Assembly (NCBI GenBank): GCA_030544215.1
Contig: JARZZO010000006.1
Location: 53,048,501-53,112,500 of the forward strand
DNA from: Zantedeschia hybrid cultivar
Lineage: Eukaryota; Streptophyta; Magnoliopsida; Alismatales; Araceae
DNA: 64,000 bases
Direction of reading: 5' to 3'
Shown here: one piece after another, positions 44,860 to 54,426 of the stretch
Layout of the letters: each line of letters starts with the position of its first letter
Position numbering within the stretch: the first letter of the stretch is position 1
Made by a program: the position numbers and the translations under genes
Notes under the pieces: generated by a model
Told to the model about the DNA's origin: nothing
Databases searched by the model: none
Seen by the model: the letters and a program-made list of their open reading frames with translations, nothing else

Positions 44860-45240
44860 TTAGGGGGTGTTTGCGTTGGCTAACTTTTTTTAGGAAATAT
44901 TTTTTTAAAATAATTTTTACATTCTTTGTAAATGCGAGTAAAAATTAGTTGATAAAATATTTTTTATATTTTTAAAACATTCTTTTTTTTTCTTGAGATC
45001 TATTTTCTCATCTTTCCCTATGGGAAATTTTTTTTTACAGGAAATACTTACCACTCTCTCACTCCACAACAGATTCTCAGGTCGTATTCTCTTTATATTT
45101 TCTTTTTGTTTTGTGAGATTCGTGAACATGTATTTTTATTTTACAGAAAAATATTTTCTGTGATTTTTTAGTCTTCAGAAAATACTTTCTATGATTCTAT
45201 ACTTTTTGGAGAAATATTGAGAATGTAAACACCCCTTTTA
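44860..45240. mobile_element. Tourist-like MITE
   Basis: Starts TTA-GGGGGTGTTTGC and ends GTAAACACCCC-TT-TTA; imperfect terminal inverted repeat based on GGGGTGTTT and a TTA/TTTA flank, typical of PIF/Harbinger-derived MITEs. About 375 bp, no coding capacity; it lies about 0.7 kb upstream of the STAY-GREEN ATG. Confidence 0.6.
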
Positions 45241-45932
45241 AAGTTTAAGACGAAGATGGCAGGATATATTTCTAATAAAAAGAGTGGGAAAACAGTTTCT
45301 AAACTTTTTACCTGTGTAAAGCAGTCATTTCATCAGCGGAATGCTCCTTAGACAAATCAGCGCTTGATGACCGGAATGCTGTTAGTGTTAGGTGTTAACA
45401 GGGCTGTGAGAAAGTTCATGGCATAGTTAGAGGGTACAGGGGCAGATAAGGCTTCCCAAGGAAGGCGCGCCGCCCTCGCCGGAATGAAGGGTAGATTGAC
45501 CGTCCAGCAAGCAAAAGGCAAAGGGCTGAGGGCGAAAGTGAAAGCTGGCAGGTCGCGGAACCCGGAAGAAAAGGGGGAGAGGGCTCTGGGTAGAGCCGTG
45601 CCGCCGTATATCATTACTCCCACTCCCTCCCATTTTTCTAAGTAGTGCTCCTCCACCCCAGCTTGCCCACGACTTCTCTCGGCAAGCGATACCGGACCTT
45701 TCAAAGTTCCCACTTCTACTACTTCGTCCAAAACCTTCGCAAATAGCAAGCTAGGAGGGCGAGAGCGAGCCATATAGTGTTGGACAACAGTGGTCTTGCT
45801 AGAACTGTCCGGAGATCCCGGAAGTTTCCGCCTCTTGCTAGTGGTGTGGCTAAAACTGTCCGGAGGTCCCGGTCATTTCCTCTCTCTCTCCCTCTCTTCC
45901 CCCGCCGCCCGGTTCAGACGGGTTTGTGGCCC
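45241..45932 (+). promoter_or_regulatory. STAY-GREEN upstream region and 5' leader
   Basis: No convincing TATA box. A direct repeat built on GCTARAACTGTCCGGAGRTCCCGG occurs twice (45797 and 45848), then a CT-rich stretch (45878-45904), common in plant 5' leaders, just before the ATG. A minus-strand open frame of 138 codons covers part of this region but lacks support. Confidence 0.4.
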
Positions 45933-46777
45933 ATGGGTTCTACAGCGGCAGCCCTGTTTCTTCCGCCGGCAACCCAACTAGGCATTTACAGCTTGGAACT
46001 GAAGAAGAAGAGCTCCCTCCTCTGCAGCAGGAAACCCCGGAAGGCGTACCGACCCACCACAGCGGTACGTGCCTACATCCTCCGCTTCAGATTCAGATTT
46101 TCCAATCTCTCTCTCTCTCTCTCTGTTTTTTTTTTTTCTTGCCCCCTTTCGTTCCAATTCCGACGCTCTTTACTTTGAGGGAGGGGGATGGATCGAGGAT
46201 GGGTTATCTGTGATCGCAGCCGTTGCTTCCTGGTGAGACCAATATTCCACCCCCATCCATACCACTAATAAATCCGTATATATGTTTGTTTAGGTGGTGG
46301 TAGCGCGGCTGTTCGGACCGGCCATATTCGAGGCCTCGAAGCTGAAGGTGCTCTTCCTCGGGGTGGACCAGGAGAAGCATCCGGGGCACCTTCCCAGGGC
46401 CTACACTCTCACCCACAGCGACATCACCGCCAAGCTTACCCTCGCCGTCTCCAATACCATCAACCGCGCCCAGGTTGGCGATTCTAATCCAGTCCTGTTC
46501 TTGTTGGCCGGAAGATCCGGTGGTGACCTGATTGATTTTTAATGTCGGATGGATGGATGCGTGGGTGTGTATCGTTGTTTGGTGCAGCTGCAGGGGTGGT
46601 ACAACCGGCTGCAGCGGGACGAGGTGGTGGCGGAGTGGAAGAAGGTACAGGGGAAGATGTCGCTGCACGTCCATTGCCACATCAGCGGCGGCCACTTCCT
46701 GCTCGACTTCATCGCCAGGCTCCGCTACTACATCTTCACCAAGGAACTCCCCGTGGTACGCCATCAACTCACAAAAC

Positions 46778-46814
<37 letters not shown>

Positions 46815-47313
46815 GTGTGTCTCCCTCGCCCTCCTTGATGCGTTGATGCATCCAGATCCCCCCTTCCCTTCCCTTTAGCTTTTAGTCCGAGCCATCCCTG
46901 TTGATCGCATCAGTTGAATGCTTGCTGAGGGCCCGATTTGTGTGTTTTGGTTAATGGGATTGGTGGGGATACGCGCGCAGGTGCTAAAGGCGTTTGTGCA
47001 CGGGGACGAGACTCTGTTCAGCGCCCATCCGGAGCTGGAGGAGGCGATTGTCTGGGTTTATTTCCACTCCAACCTCCCCGAGTACAACAAGGTTGAGTGC
47101 TGGGGCCCCCTCCACGAGGCCGCCTCGTCCGGCGGGCGCGGCGGCGCGGCTGCCCGCTCCTCCTCCCCCTGCCCCTCGGACATGCCGCGCAAGTGCCAGG
47201 CCGACTGCACGTGCTGCTTCCCTCCCCACAGCTTGGTTCCCTGGCCCCAAGAGTTCGAGCACGCCCACACCAGCAGCGCCCTGCCGCAGAAGCAACAGCA
47301 ACCGCAGGCCTGA
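45933..47313 (+). CDS. SGR: STAY-GREEN (SGR), magnesium dechelatase of chlorophyll breakdown
   Basis: Chloroplast enzyme that removes Mg from chlorophyll a to give pheophytin a, the committed step of degreening. Four exons: 45933-46064, 46294-46473, 46588-46755, 46981-47313, all phase 0, giving 270 aa, the usual SGR length. Introns (229, 114 and 225 bp) obey GT-AG. Exon 1 encodes a transit-peptide-like 44 aa (MGSTAAALFLPP...). Exons 2-4 carry the family core: ARLFGPAIFEASKLKVLFLG, YTLTHSDITAKLTLAVS, WYNRLQRDEVVAEWKK, MSLHVHCHISGGHFLLDFI, KAFVHGDETLF, VWVYFHSNLPEYNKVECWGP. The C-terminal Cys motif C-x3-C-x-CC-FP-x5-P is complete (CQADCTCCFPPHSLVP). The start chosen is the first ATG giving a plastid leader. 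No stop or frameshift, so probably functional. Introns 1 and 3 hold (CT)n runs. Wording resembles monocot SGR. Confidence 0.95.
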
Positions 47314-47786
47314 TGACGGACGGAATAAGGCCCGGGAGGAAGCATGGGGAAGGGGTAAGTCGTTTGGAATTAATGGTCTTGTACAGGAAGGTCGGTAGAG
47401 ATAGGTAGCAAAGGTCCCACACACGACGTGTAAATGCCGCAGCCACCGGTCCGGAACCTAGCAACTTTGCAATTCCGCCCGGAGACCCACAAAATCAAAT
47501 TGAAAAATCACAAGGACTTGGTCAAGAATTGGGCAGGTCATCCAAGGGGTAGGGCGCTTAATTAGTCAATGGTTGCGCTTAGAAACAGTAGTTGTTACTT
47601 GTACGCAGCAAACTCAAATTCCATTCTACTCCATTTGTTTTGCTTATTTGTACAGTCGATTGTTATATGTTAATATAATTTATTCGTGGATGAAGTGGAG
47701 TAGCAAGGGCAGAAGAAGGGGAAAAAAAAAAAGCATTTCTCTTTGTGCGAAGCTCGTCTGACAGCTATGTTCACTGTTAAATACGG
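47314..47786. other. STAY-GREEN 3' flank
   Basis: Presumed 3' untranslated region and intergenic sequence; no gene recognised. AT content rises after 47600. Confidence 0.5.
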
Positions 47787-48111
47787 TTTTTATGAAAAGT
47801 AATACTTACTGTAATATCTTTTCTAATTGTAATGGGACGATGCAGTGGGTAAAAAAAAAAATTTAGGTCAACTTCTATTTGGATCGGATAATTTAAAAAA
47901 ATTAAAAAATTAAAAATTAAAAATTAAATTTAATAAACAGTAAAAAAATATCTTTAATTGTTGGTCCGACTGAATGTTGTACTGTACGCATGGGTAAGAT
48001 ATCTCTGAGCTGACTTTAAAAATATTTTTTTTTCTTTTTATCCATTGTAATATTCTTATTGCAATTGCAGTGAGAGAAGGGACATTGCAGTAAATATCAC
48101 TTTTTATGAAA
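47787..48111. mobile_element. Mutator-like MITE
   Basis: An 11-bp direct repeat TTTTTATGAAA flanks the unit (47787-47797 and 48101-48111). Inside are imperfect terminal inverted repeats GTAATACTTACTGTAAT (47799) and ATTGCAGTAAATATCAC (to 48100), 13 of 17 matching. A duplication of 9-11 bp fits Mutator-type transposition. No coding capacity. Confidence 0.5.
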
Positions 48112-48929
48112 CGGCTGCCGGAAGTAGGAGACAGATCAGATCTTCAGCAAATAATCTTCAGTTTATTTGGCTAAATTACGTCGTGAGAAAGCGGACTTGG
48201 ATTCCAAACATTCGTGCCATTTGAAGAGCCTGCCAAGTTCCATTGGATCTTGCGCCAAATAGTAGGACCAGATTGACTTAAATGGCATGTTAAAGGATCC
48301 CTAAAGGGGTAAAAATGAAAAATCAATTTTAGTGTATAACTATGCGTACGTTCTTTTAAACAAATGTGTGCATGAAAATGAGCTGTACAATCAAGTGAAT
48401 GAGAAATGAAGTTAAAAGAGAGTGTTGTAGAAATTGAGATATGCAATAAGACGGGCAAAAAAAATGAGATTTATTTATAAAGAGATGGGAAATGAGGTTA
48501 GTTAATAATATGAAATCAATGACTAAGTTGAGCAAAAGTAAAATGGATAGAAATTTTTTAACATTAATTTTATATAAACTATCGTTACATGTAAAATATA
48601 AAAAATGTCACTCTTGTTTACGCAATATCATGTATACCATTTTTATAAGATTATAGTATCATAAATGCCATTGCGGTCACCCTTCTCCCACTTAACTAAA
48701 TCAGACATGGGTAAAACATAACTAAAGGCAAAAAAATCTTTTATACCCTTCACGCTCCCCCCCCCCCCCTCCAACCAAATAGAGGTCTCGCTCTCTTTGC
48801 GGACTGCAATGAAGGCAGGGGAGAAGTCAAAATATGAGAAGAAAGAGTTGAGAACATGGAGAAGAAGAGGACGAAGGAGAGATCGGCGGTCGTGGGGACG
48901 CAGGAGTTGAGGACCAGCGTTCTTCCTTT
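48112..48929. other. Intergenic sequence
   Basis: AT-rich, with a poly-C run at about 48757-48769. Open frames on the minus strand here are out of frame with the pectinesterase remnant. No other feature recognised. Confidence 0.5.
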
Positions 48930-49135
48930 TGGGTGTTGAGGGAGCCGATGTGACAGTCTTCTCCATGTTGCCGCCGAGTAAGACGACATTTGTCGTCTCG
49001 AATGGGATGCACATCGTCTCCTGGTAGACCCCTTCCTTGATGTAGATCACGAAGCACCCCACCCCGTAGTCCGCATGGCGTTAACCGCCTTTTGCACCGT
49101 CTGGTAGCACCCATCCCTGCCAGCTTTGTACACCT
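48930..49135 (-). pseudogene. Pectinesterase (pectin methylesterase) fragment
   Basis: Minus-strand segments match the first conserved part of plant pectinesterases in shifting frames: DGCYQTVQKAVNAM (about 49130-49080), then CFVIYIKEGVYQETMCIPFE with NVVLLGGNMEKTV (about 49060-48955), then GSLNTQKE in another frame. At least two frameshifts, and the catalytic part is absent. Pectinesterases demethylate cell-wall pectin; this copy is dead. The copia LTR of element E begins at 49248. Confidence 0.7.
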
Positions 49136-49699
49136 TGTCACTGGGGGCCGATAGATCTGATAGAAAGCCACCCTTGAAGATGCCCCTTTGCCAAAAATGC
49201 CCCTAGTACCCATCTTGTTCCGTTTGGGGTGATGCCCGCATGGAGGTTGTAAGGAATCGCCAAGAACGCAGCGGAAATAAAAATGATTCCATTGTATCGG
49301 TTGCTGGAGTCGTAAAACGGACATTAAAATCTAAGCGGGAAGAACAGTTCTTCATCTTTGCGGGGTTTCGAATCTCCCGTGGATGATGCCGACTCGGTAA
49401 TCGCGCACGCGCACAATCTCTAGAGGTATCCACACGAGTTCCCGCAGCAGACGCGATTTCCTCCTCGACTTGAGTGCTCCGACCAGATCTCAAATCCACC
49501 ATGCGCGGAGAGAGACAGATCCACTCCAAGAGAGAGAGAAGGAGAGAGAGAGAGGAGAGAGAGAATCTGGGGAGTAAAAATCGTCCAACTCACTTTTTAC
49601 CTGTAATGACTGAGATTTCGGGTTTTGTATTTGAGTCGGGTTCGGGCCGGATCCCCTGGTTTGGACCCTGGAGGGGGTCTTGAGATTTCTGGCTGAATG

Positions 49700-50914
49700 G
49701 CGTCAACAGTACTCGACGCCTTTCAAAAGGCGTCAGGGTGTGTGGACGCCATTTAGGCCTGCTGGTTGTTGTGCCACGTGTGCGCCACGTGGGCGGGTTT
49801 CGGGCCACGAGAGTACGGCCCCTGTCAGATTTGTCTGAACGGCGTCCACCTCGGTCGACGCGTTTCAGACTGCGACACCTGCGGTGTCAGGGTATAGCGC
49901 CAGAGCGTTGTCAGTACGGCCTGTCTTGTCGTCTGAACGGCGTCCGCGGTGGGCGACGCGTTTCAGAGCGGTGTCGGTACGGCCGTCCTGTCAGACTGAT
50001 AGGCGTCTACCTCGATCGACGCGTTTTAGCGGAATTCTGGTTGACCCCGCGAGCCTCCCCTTCTTTCCCTCATTCTCACCTTCACACTCTCTCTCCTCAC
50101 CCCCTCCGCCCTCTCCGGCGATCTTCTTCCTCTTCCCTTCCTCTTCCACCACTCCAACGCCACCTTACCTCTCACCTCTACCTCCACCACCTCCTTCGCG
50201 GCGTTCCCTTCTCCGGACGGCGGCCGACGTCCCGGCGGAGTGGCGGCGTCCTCGAGGGTACCGGCGGCGGTGTGCGGTGCGGCGGGACGGCGGCACGGAG
50301 CTTGGCGGAGTTCGAGAACCGGTAGGGGGACGAACCTTGCATGTGATGTTCGTGTGATTCTCGGCGTGACGTGGTGTTTGGGGAATAGATTGAGCATGCT
50401 TAGGGGGGATTCCATGTGGGTATGACGATGTTTGTGATCGTGTTTTCGTAGCATGATTACGTGGTTGAGCTCCTCTTCCTTCCCTTTTGGTTTTGGGGTT
50501 TTCGGGGTGCCCGGGGTTCAACAGTGAAGCCCTCGGGTTGAACCAGGAGACCTGGTTTCTGGCGCTAAATAGCGTCGTACCGGGTCGACGCCTTTCCGAA
50601 AGACGTCGGGTCAGTACGACGCGTTTTAGGCCAGAAACCTCCTGTGTGAGGTTTCCTGAGTTAGGGGTTCTGCGCGAAATGACGTCATGGATGGACGACG
50701 CCTTTCAGAAGGACGTCGGGCCATCATGACGCCATTTAGGCAAGAAATGCCCCCGTTTAAGGGTTCTGTAAATCTGGATTTCTGGGTTGAATTGCGTCGA
50801 GACACCCAGACGCTTTTTAAATGGCGACTTCAACGGTGGACGCGTTTTAAGGATAAATCGGGCTTTTAACAAACCTGTCTAAGGGTCTTGAATGGCGTCG
50901 ACCTCGGTCGACGC
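49700..50914. repeat. Twelve GCGTC-N10-GACGC dyads in F1
   Basis: 20-bp cores start at 49700, 49730, 49842, 49940, 50003, 50572, 50603, 50682, 50713, 50794, 50824 and 50895. Left arm GCGTC in eight, ACGTC in three, GCGAC in one; right arm GACGC in all twelve; centre always 10 bp. Most are flanked by TGAA or AAAA on the left and TTYA on the right. Confidence 0.95.
50345..50570. other. F1 between dyad clusters
   Basis: Nothing recognised beyond LTR sequence. The rest of F1 to 52360 is mixed, with a (TG)n run near 51038-51055. Open frames are not supported as genes. Confidence 0.5.
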
Positions 50915-53611
50915 GATTCAAGACAGGAATGCTTAATGCTGTGATTTCGTGCATGTTTCACGTTGGGATGGTTCAAATGCATACCTTGGGGTGTATACTG
51001 AGACGGGTACTTCTGCGTGAGTGGAATTACATCACCTGTGTGTGTGTGTGTGGTGCGTGTGTGCTTTAACTATATACTGAGACTGAGGTTTACTGTGCGA
51101 ATAGAATCATGTTATATTTGTGGTTGTGTTATGCGAATATGGATCGGGTTAACTGTGGTTTACGTTTGTCACCATGGGCTGATGGGAGAAGGGCCATGGT
51201 GTCTGTGAGGAGGGGTGCTTATTGTGTTTTACCCTTGGCTAAGACAAGCAGAACCACCTTGAGCCCGTCGGGCCGGAGTAGCTGGTGTGCTATCCGAGGG
51301 GTTACTGTTTGGTCTCAGCGGGTCGGGGTTTTCCCTTGGTTGTCGTGACGGCTTCCGGCGTGTTTCTCGCTGTGGAGCTGGTGGTGTTTCTGGTGGGAGT
51401 TGGTTTACCCTTTATCCAGTGGGCCTGATGTGACCTTTGATCAAGGTTACGAGTGGTACCTATAGCCCTTGGCCTGACGCAGCCCGGGAGAGTTGGGTTT
51501 GTGGGTAGTTCCTATAGCTTCGGCTTGACGGGGGTTCGCCGGTCCCCAGGGCCCTCCTGAAGCGCTGAGGCCTAGCGTGGAGGCAATCCGGACGGTAGGA
51601 CAGTAGTCTAGACTGCTTGTGTGCACACGTAGCTAGCAGTGGCGGTACACTGAGTCCAGCTAGTCCTAGTTTGGCTCACTGCCTCACCCTACAGTGCCCC
51701 GGAACACTGTAGGGGTGGACAGGCGTGAGTAGTGGTAGTGTTGGGAGGCGACTTCTGACTTCGGTCGACAGTGTGGTTCAGTCGCTTCGTGGACTTGACT
51801 GTGAGTCGTGGCTCTGTGTTGGGTTTTACTGGTTACTTAGAATGGTTCTTGTTACACTGCTTACCGTGCGTTTCATATCAGAATTGGGTGTTGTGTTTAC
51901 TGCTTTACTTAATTGCCATATATTCCTGTTGTTACACTTGTGGGTGTGTGAGTGGGAGGTAGGGGATCGGATGATCCCTACTGAGCCCATTTCTGGTGTG
52001 GCTCACTCCCTGCGGTTTCAAGTGTGGACCTCGAGGCGCAGCGGAAGCGTGGTGTCTTCTTGGTGTGCGGACCAGCAGCTGTCTTAGTTCCGGGGTATGC
52101 CCCGTTGTTGTTGTACTTCCTTCTGCCTGTACTTATTTAACTGTTGGACATGTAATTATTGTTGGACTGTATACGGACATTGTTATTTTTCTTCCTGCGC
52201 ACTTGCTTACCTTTGTAGTCCGTGCGATTGTTATATTTAGCCTTGTTTAGCACTTACTCCTCCAGACGTGTTGTGTGAGATCCGGGTGTGAACCCGCAGT
52301 TAATGGGCCGACATCCATTTAGTGACCGGGTCTCCGGTCATAGGATGGCGGGTCGTTACATTACCACTCCCGCTTGGCCCTCCTTATATAGAAATAAGGA
52401 TAAGCACAAGAGTTAATCCTCGTGATTATCCAAGAGTTTGGCCTTGGATAATTCTCCATTAAATCTTCATGTTTATCCTGCAGCTTTTCACGAAAACCCA
52501 GATAAGCATGAAATTTAACATCTCTCACCGTCTGACGAGAACTCTTATGTGTGTGATCCTCCAGGCCCATATATCAGTCCGGTTGCAGGCCCATTAAACT
52601 TAGAATTGTTTCTTGAGTTTAATATTTATTAATTAACATTTAAACATCGCATGTTAAATGATTAATTTAATAAACAAGTAAATTATCATCCGATGATTAA
52701 TTCACTTGGCCTTCTGATCATGAACAGCACCAAACACTACCTCATGATCCCAGAAGATATAAGGGATACAGTTCCCTTCAATTGAACCTTTCCGTCTGCA
52801 GATGCCGCACAGATATAATCCTTCACTCATGCAATGTCCCGATAACGCAAGAATATGGTTTTATAGTCAAACCCTCTATCGCATTATCCAGATGGATTCC
52901 AGTACACAGTTAATATCTAGAAAGACATCTCTTTCATTTGACCATGGCCAGGGATTTCTGTGTACACATCCATGGGACATTCTCTCTCCAGTCTTATACC
53001 AAGAGTGAGTGATCCCTTGTTGTTCACTCAATTACCTTCGCAAGCTTTCCACTGTATCTGAAAGACCGATTATGGTGGACTTAATGGTTAAAGTCCACGA
53101 GTCAGAGGATCAAAATACAATGGTCCACAAACAAGGTATCATTGGTGACTCAGGTCAAAGGACCAACTGTGCTACTGCAACGATTGAATTCCCTGGTTGA
53201 CTAATAGGTATAATTACCATCCAGGAATTCTTATTTGGGTCTGTTCAGTGAACTCATTCTCTAATGAGCACCCACTTGTTTGTCTTAGTGTCACCACACG
53301 AGTGAATGTGAGATCATTCACCCTCATCATATGAGCAGACATAACTTGTGTCGATCTTATTGGATATTTAATGTCCATCTCAAATATCCTATGATCGAGA
53401 ACTATTTAAGACAATTGCCTTAGGATATTGATCTCACTATCACGATCTCATCATGATTCAATATCCCATACATTTGTCTATGGACCTTCATTACGATAGT
53501 CGTTTGCGAGAACTATTCAATGAAGAAATAATTGCCTTTAATAATAATCTGAACTAGAATGTACAATGATTGGCTATGAGGCCACCCAATTCTAACATTC
53601 TCCCACTTGGA

Positions 53612-54426
53612 CTATAGCCAATCACCCATGTGTCTAAGTCCCATAGACTTAAGGTGACGTTCTAAATTGTTTTGAGACAATGGCTTAGTCAAGGGATCTG
53701 CTACATTATCTTCAGATGAGACTTTCTCAACTACTATATCTCCTCGGGCGATGATCTCACGAATCAGATGAAATCGTCTCAGAATGTGCTTTGACTTCTG
53801 ATGTGATCTTGGCTCCTTCGCTTGAGCTATTGCCCCATTGTTGTCACACAATAATGGAACATGATCTGAAATGCTTGGAACGACTCCAAGCGCCGAGATG
53901 AACTTCTTCATCCAAACCGCCTCCTTGGTCACTTCAGCTGCAGCAATGTATTCTGCTTCGGTCGTCGAATCTGCAGTAGTTTCCTGTTTGGAACTCTTCC
54001 AACTCACTGCACCTCCATTTAACATGAACACAAATCCAGACATGGATTTGCTGTCATCCATATCCGACTGGAAACTCGAGTCAGTAAATCCTCGAAGTTC
54101 CAAGTCGTTTCCTCCATAAACGAGAAATAGATCCTTAGTCCTTCTCAAGTATCTAAGGATACATTTCACCGCCTTCCAGTGTTCCTCACCTGGATCAGCC
54201 TGATATCTACTAGTGACACTTAATGGATGTGCCACATCAAGCCTAGTACATAGCATTGCATACATGATAGATCCTATTGCCGAGGCATAAGGAACTCTAT
54301 CCATGTATGCTCTCTCTTAAGGTGTCTTGGGAGACATTTCTTTAGAGAGATAAATTCCATGCCTCATAGGAACGAGGCCTCTTTTGGAATTTTCCATGCC
54401 AAACCTTTTGACTATGGTATCTATGT
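53612..54426 (-). CDS. Element E pol C-terminal part: end of RT and RNase H
   Basis: Main open stretch 54304-53612 (230 codons): VPYASAIGSIMYAMLCTRLD, the TDSSFQSDMDDSKSMSGFVF block, and RNase H residues in DSTTEAEYIAAAE and LLCDNNGAIA, ending GDWL stop. A stop at about 54317 (after SPKTP) separates it from the preceding segment, which F2 cuts at 54426. RNase H removes RNA from the RNA-DNA hybrid during reverse transcription. Confidence 0.88.

Larger units (their letters stand above)
49602..52360 (+). mobile_element. F1: solo LTR, 2,759 bp
   Basis: TGTAATGACTGAG ... GGTCGTTACA with duplication TTACC at 49597-49601 and 52361-52365. The empty site is visible in the D LTR near 19675-19680 (TTTTTACCACTCCC). 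No internal region, so this is an LTR-LTR recombination product. Carries 12 GCGTC-N10-GACGC dyads. Confidence 0.93.
49248..53597 (-). repeat. 3' LTR of element E, split by F1
   Basis: Pieces 49248-49601 and 52366-53597 add to 1,586 bp and match the D LTR (1,585 bp) along their length. TATATAA is on the minus strand at 52390-52384. F1 entered between TATA and the GAGA-rich leader. Confidence 0.93.

Noticed and set aside
45357..45773. Minus-strand open frame of 138 codons divergent from STAY-GREEN
   Set aside because: No recognised motif and no visible splice partner; it lies in the upstream GC-rich region of SGR, so chance is likely.
49738..50325. 195-codon frame in F1 and its copy in F2
   Set aside because: It runs through the dyad array and low-complexity Pro/Ser/Arg sequence; F is an LTR, and both copies share the frame only because they are near-identical.
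49700..50914. Dyads as microRNA precursors
   Set aside because: Arms are only 5 bp core plus a few flanking pairs, far short of a plant precursor stem.
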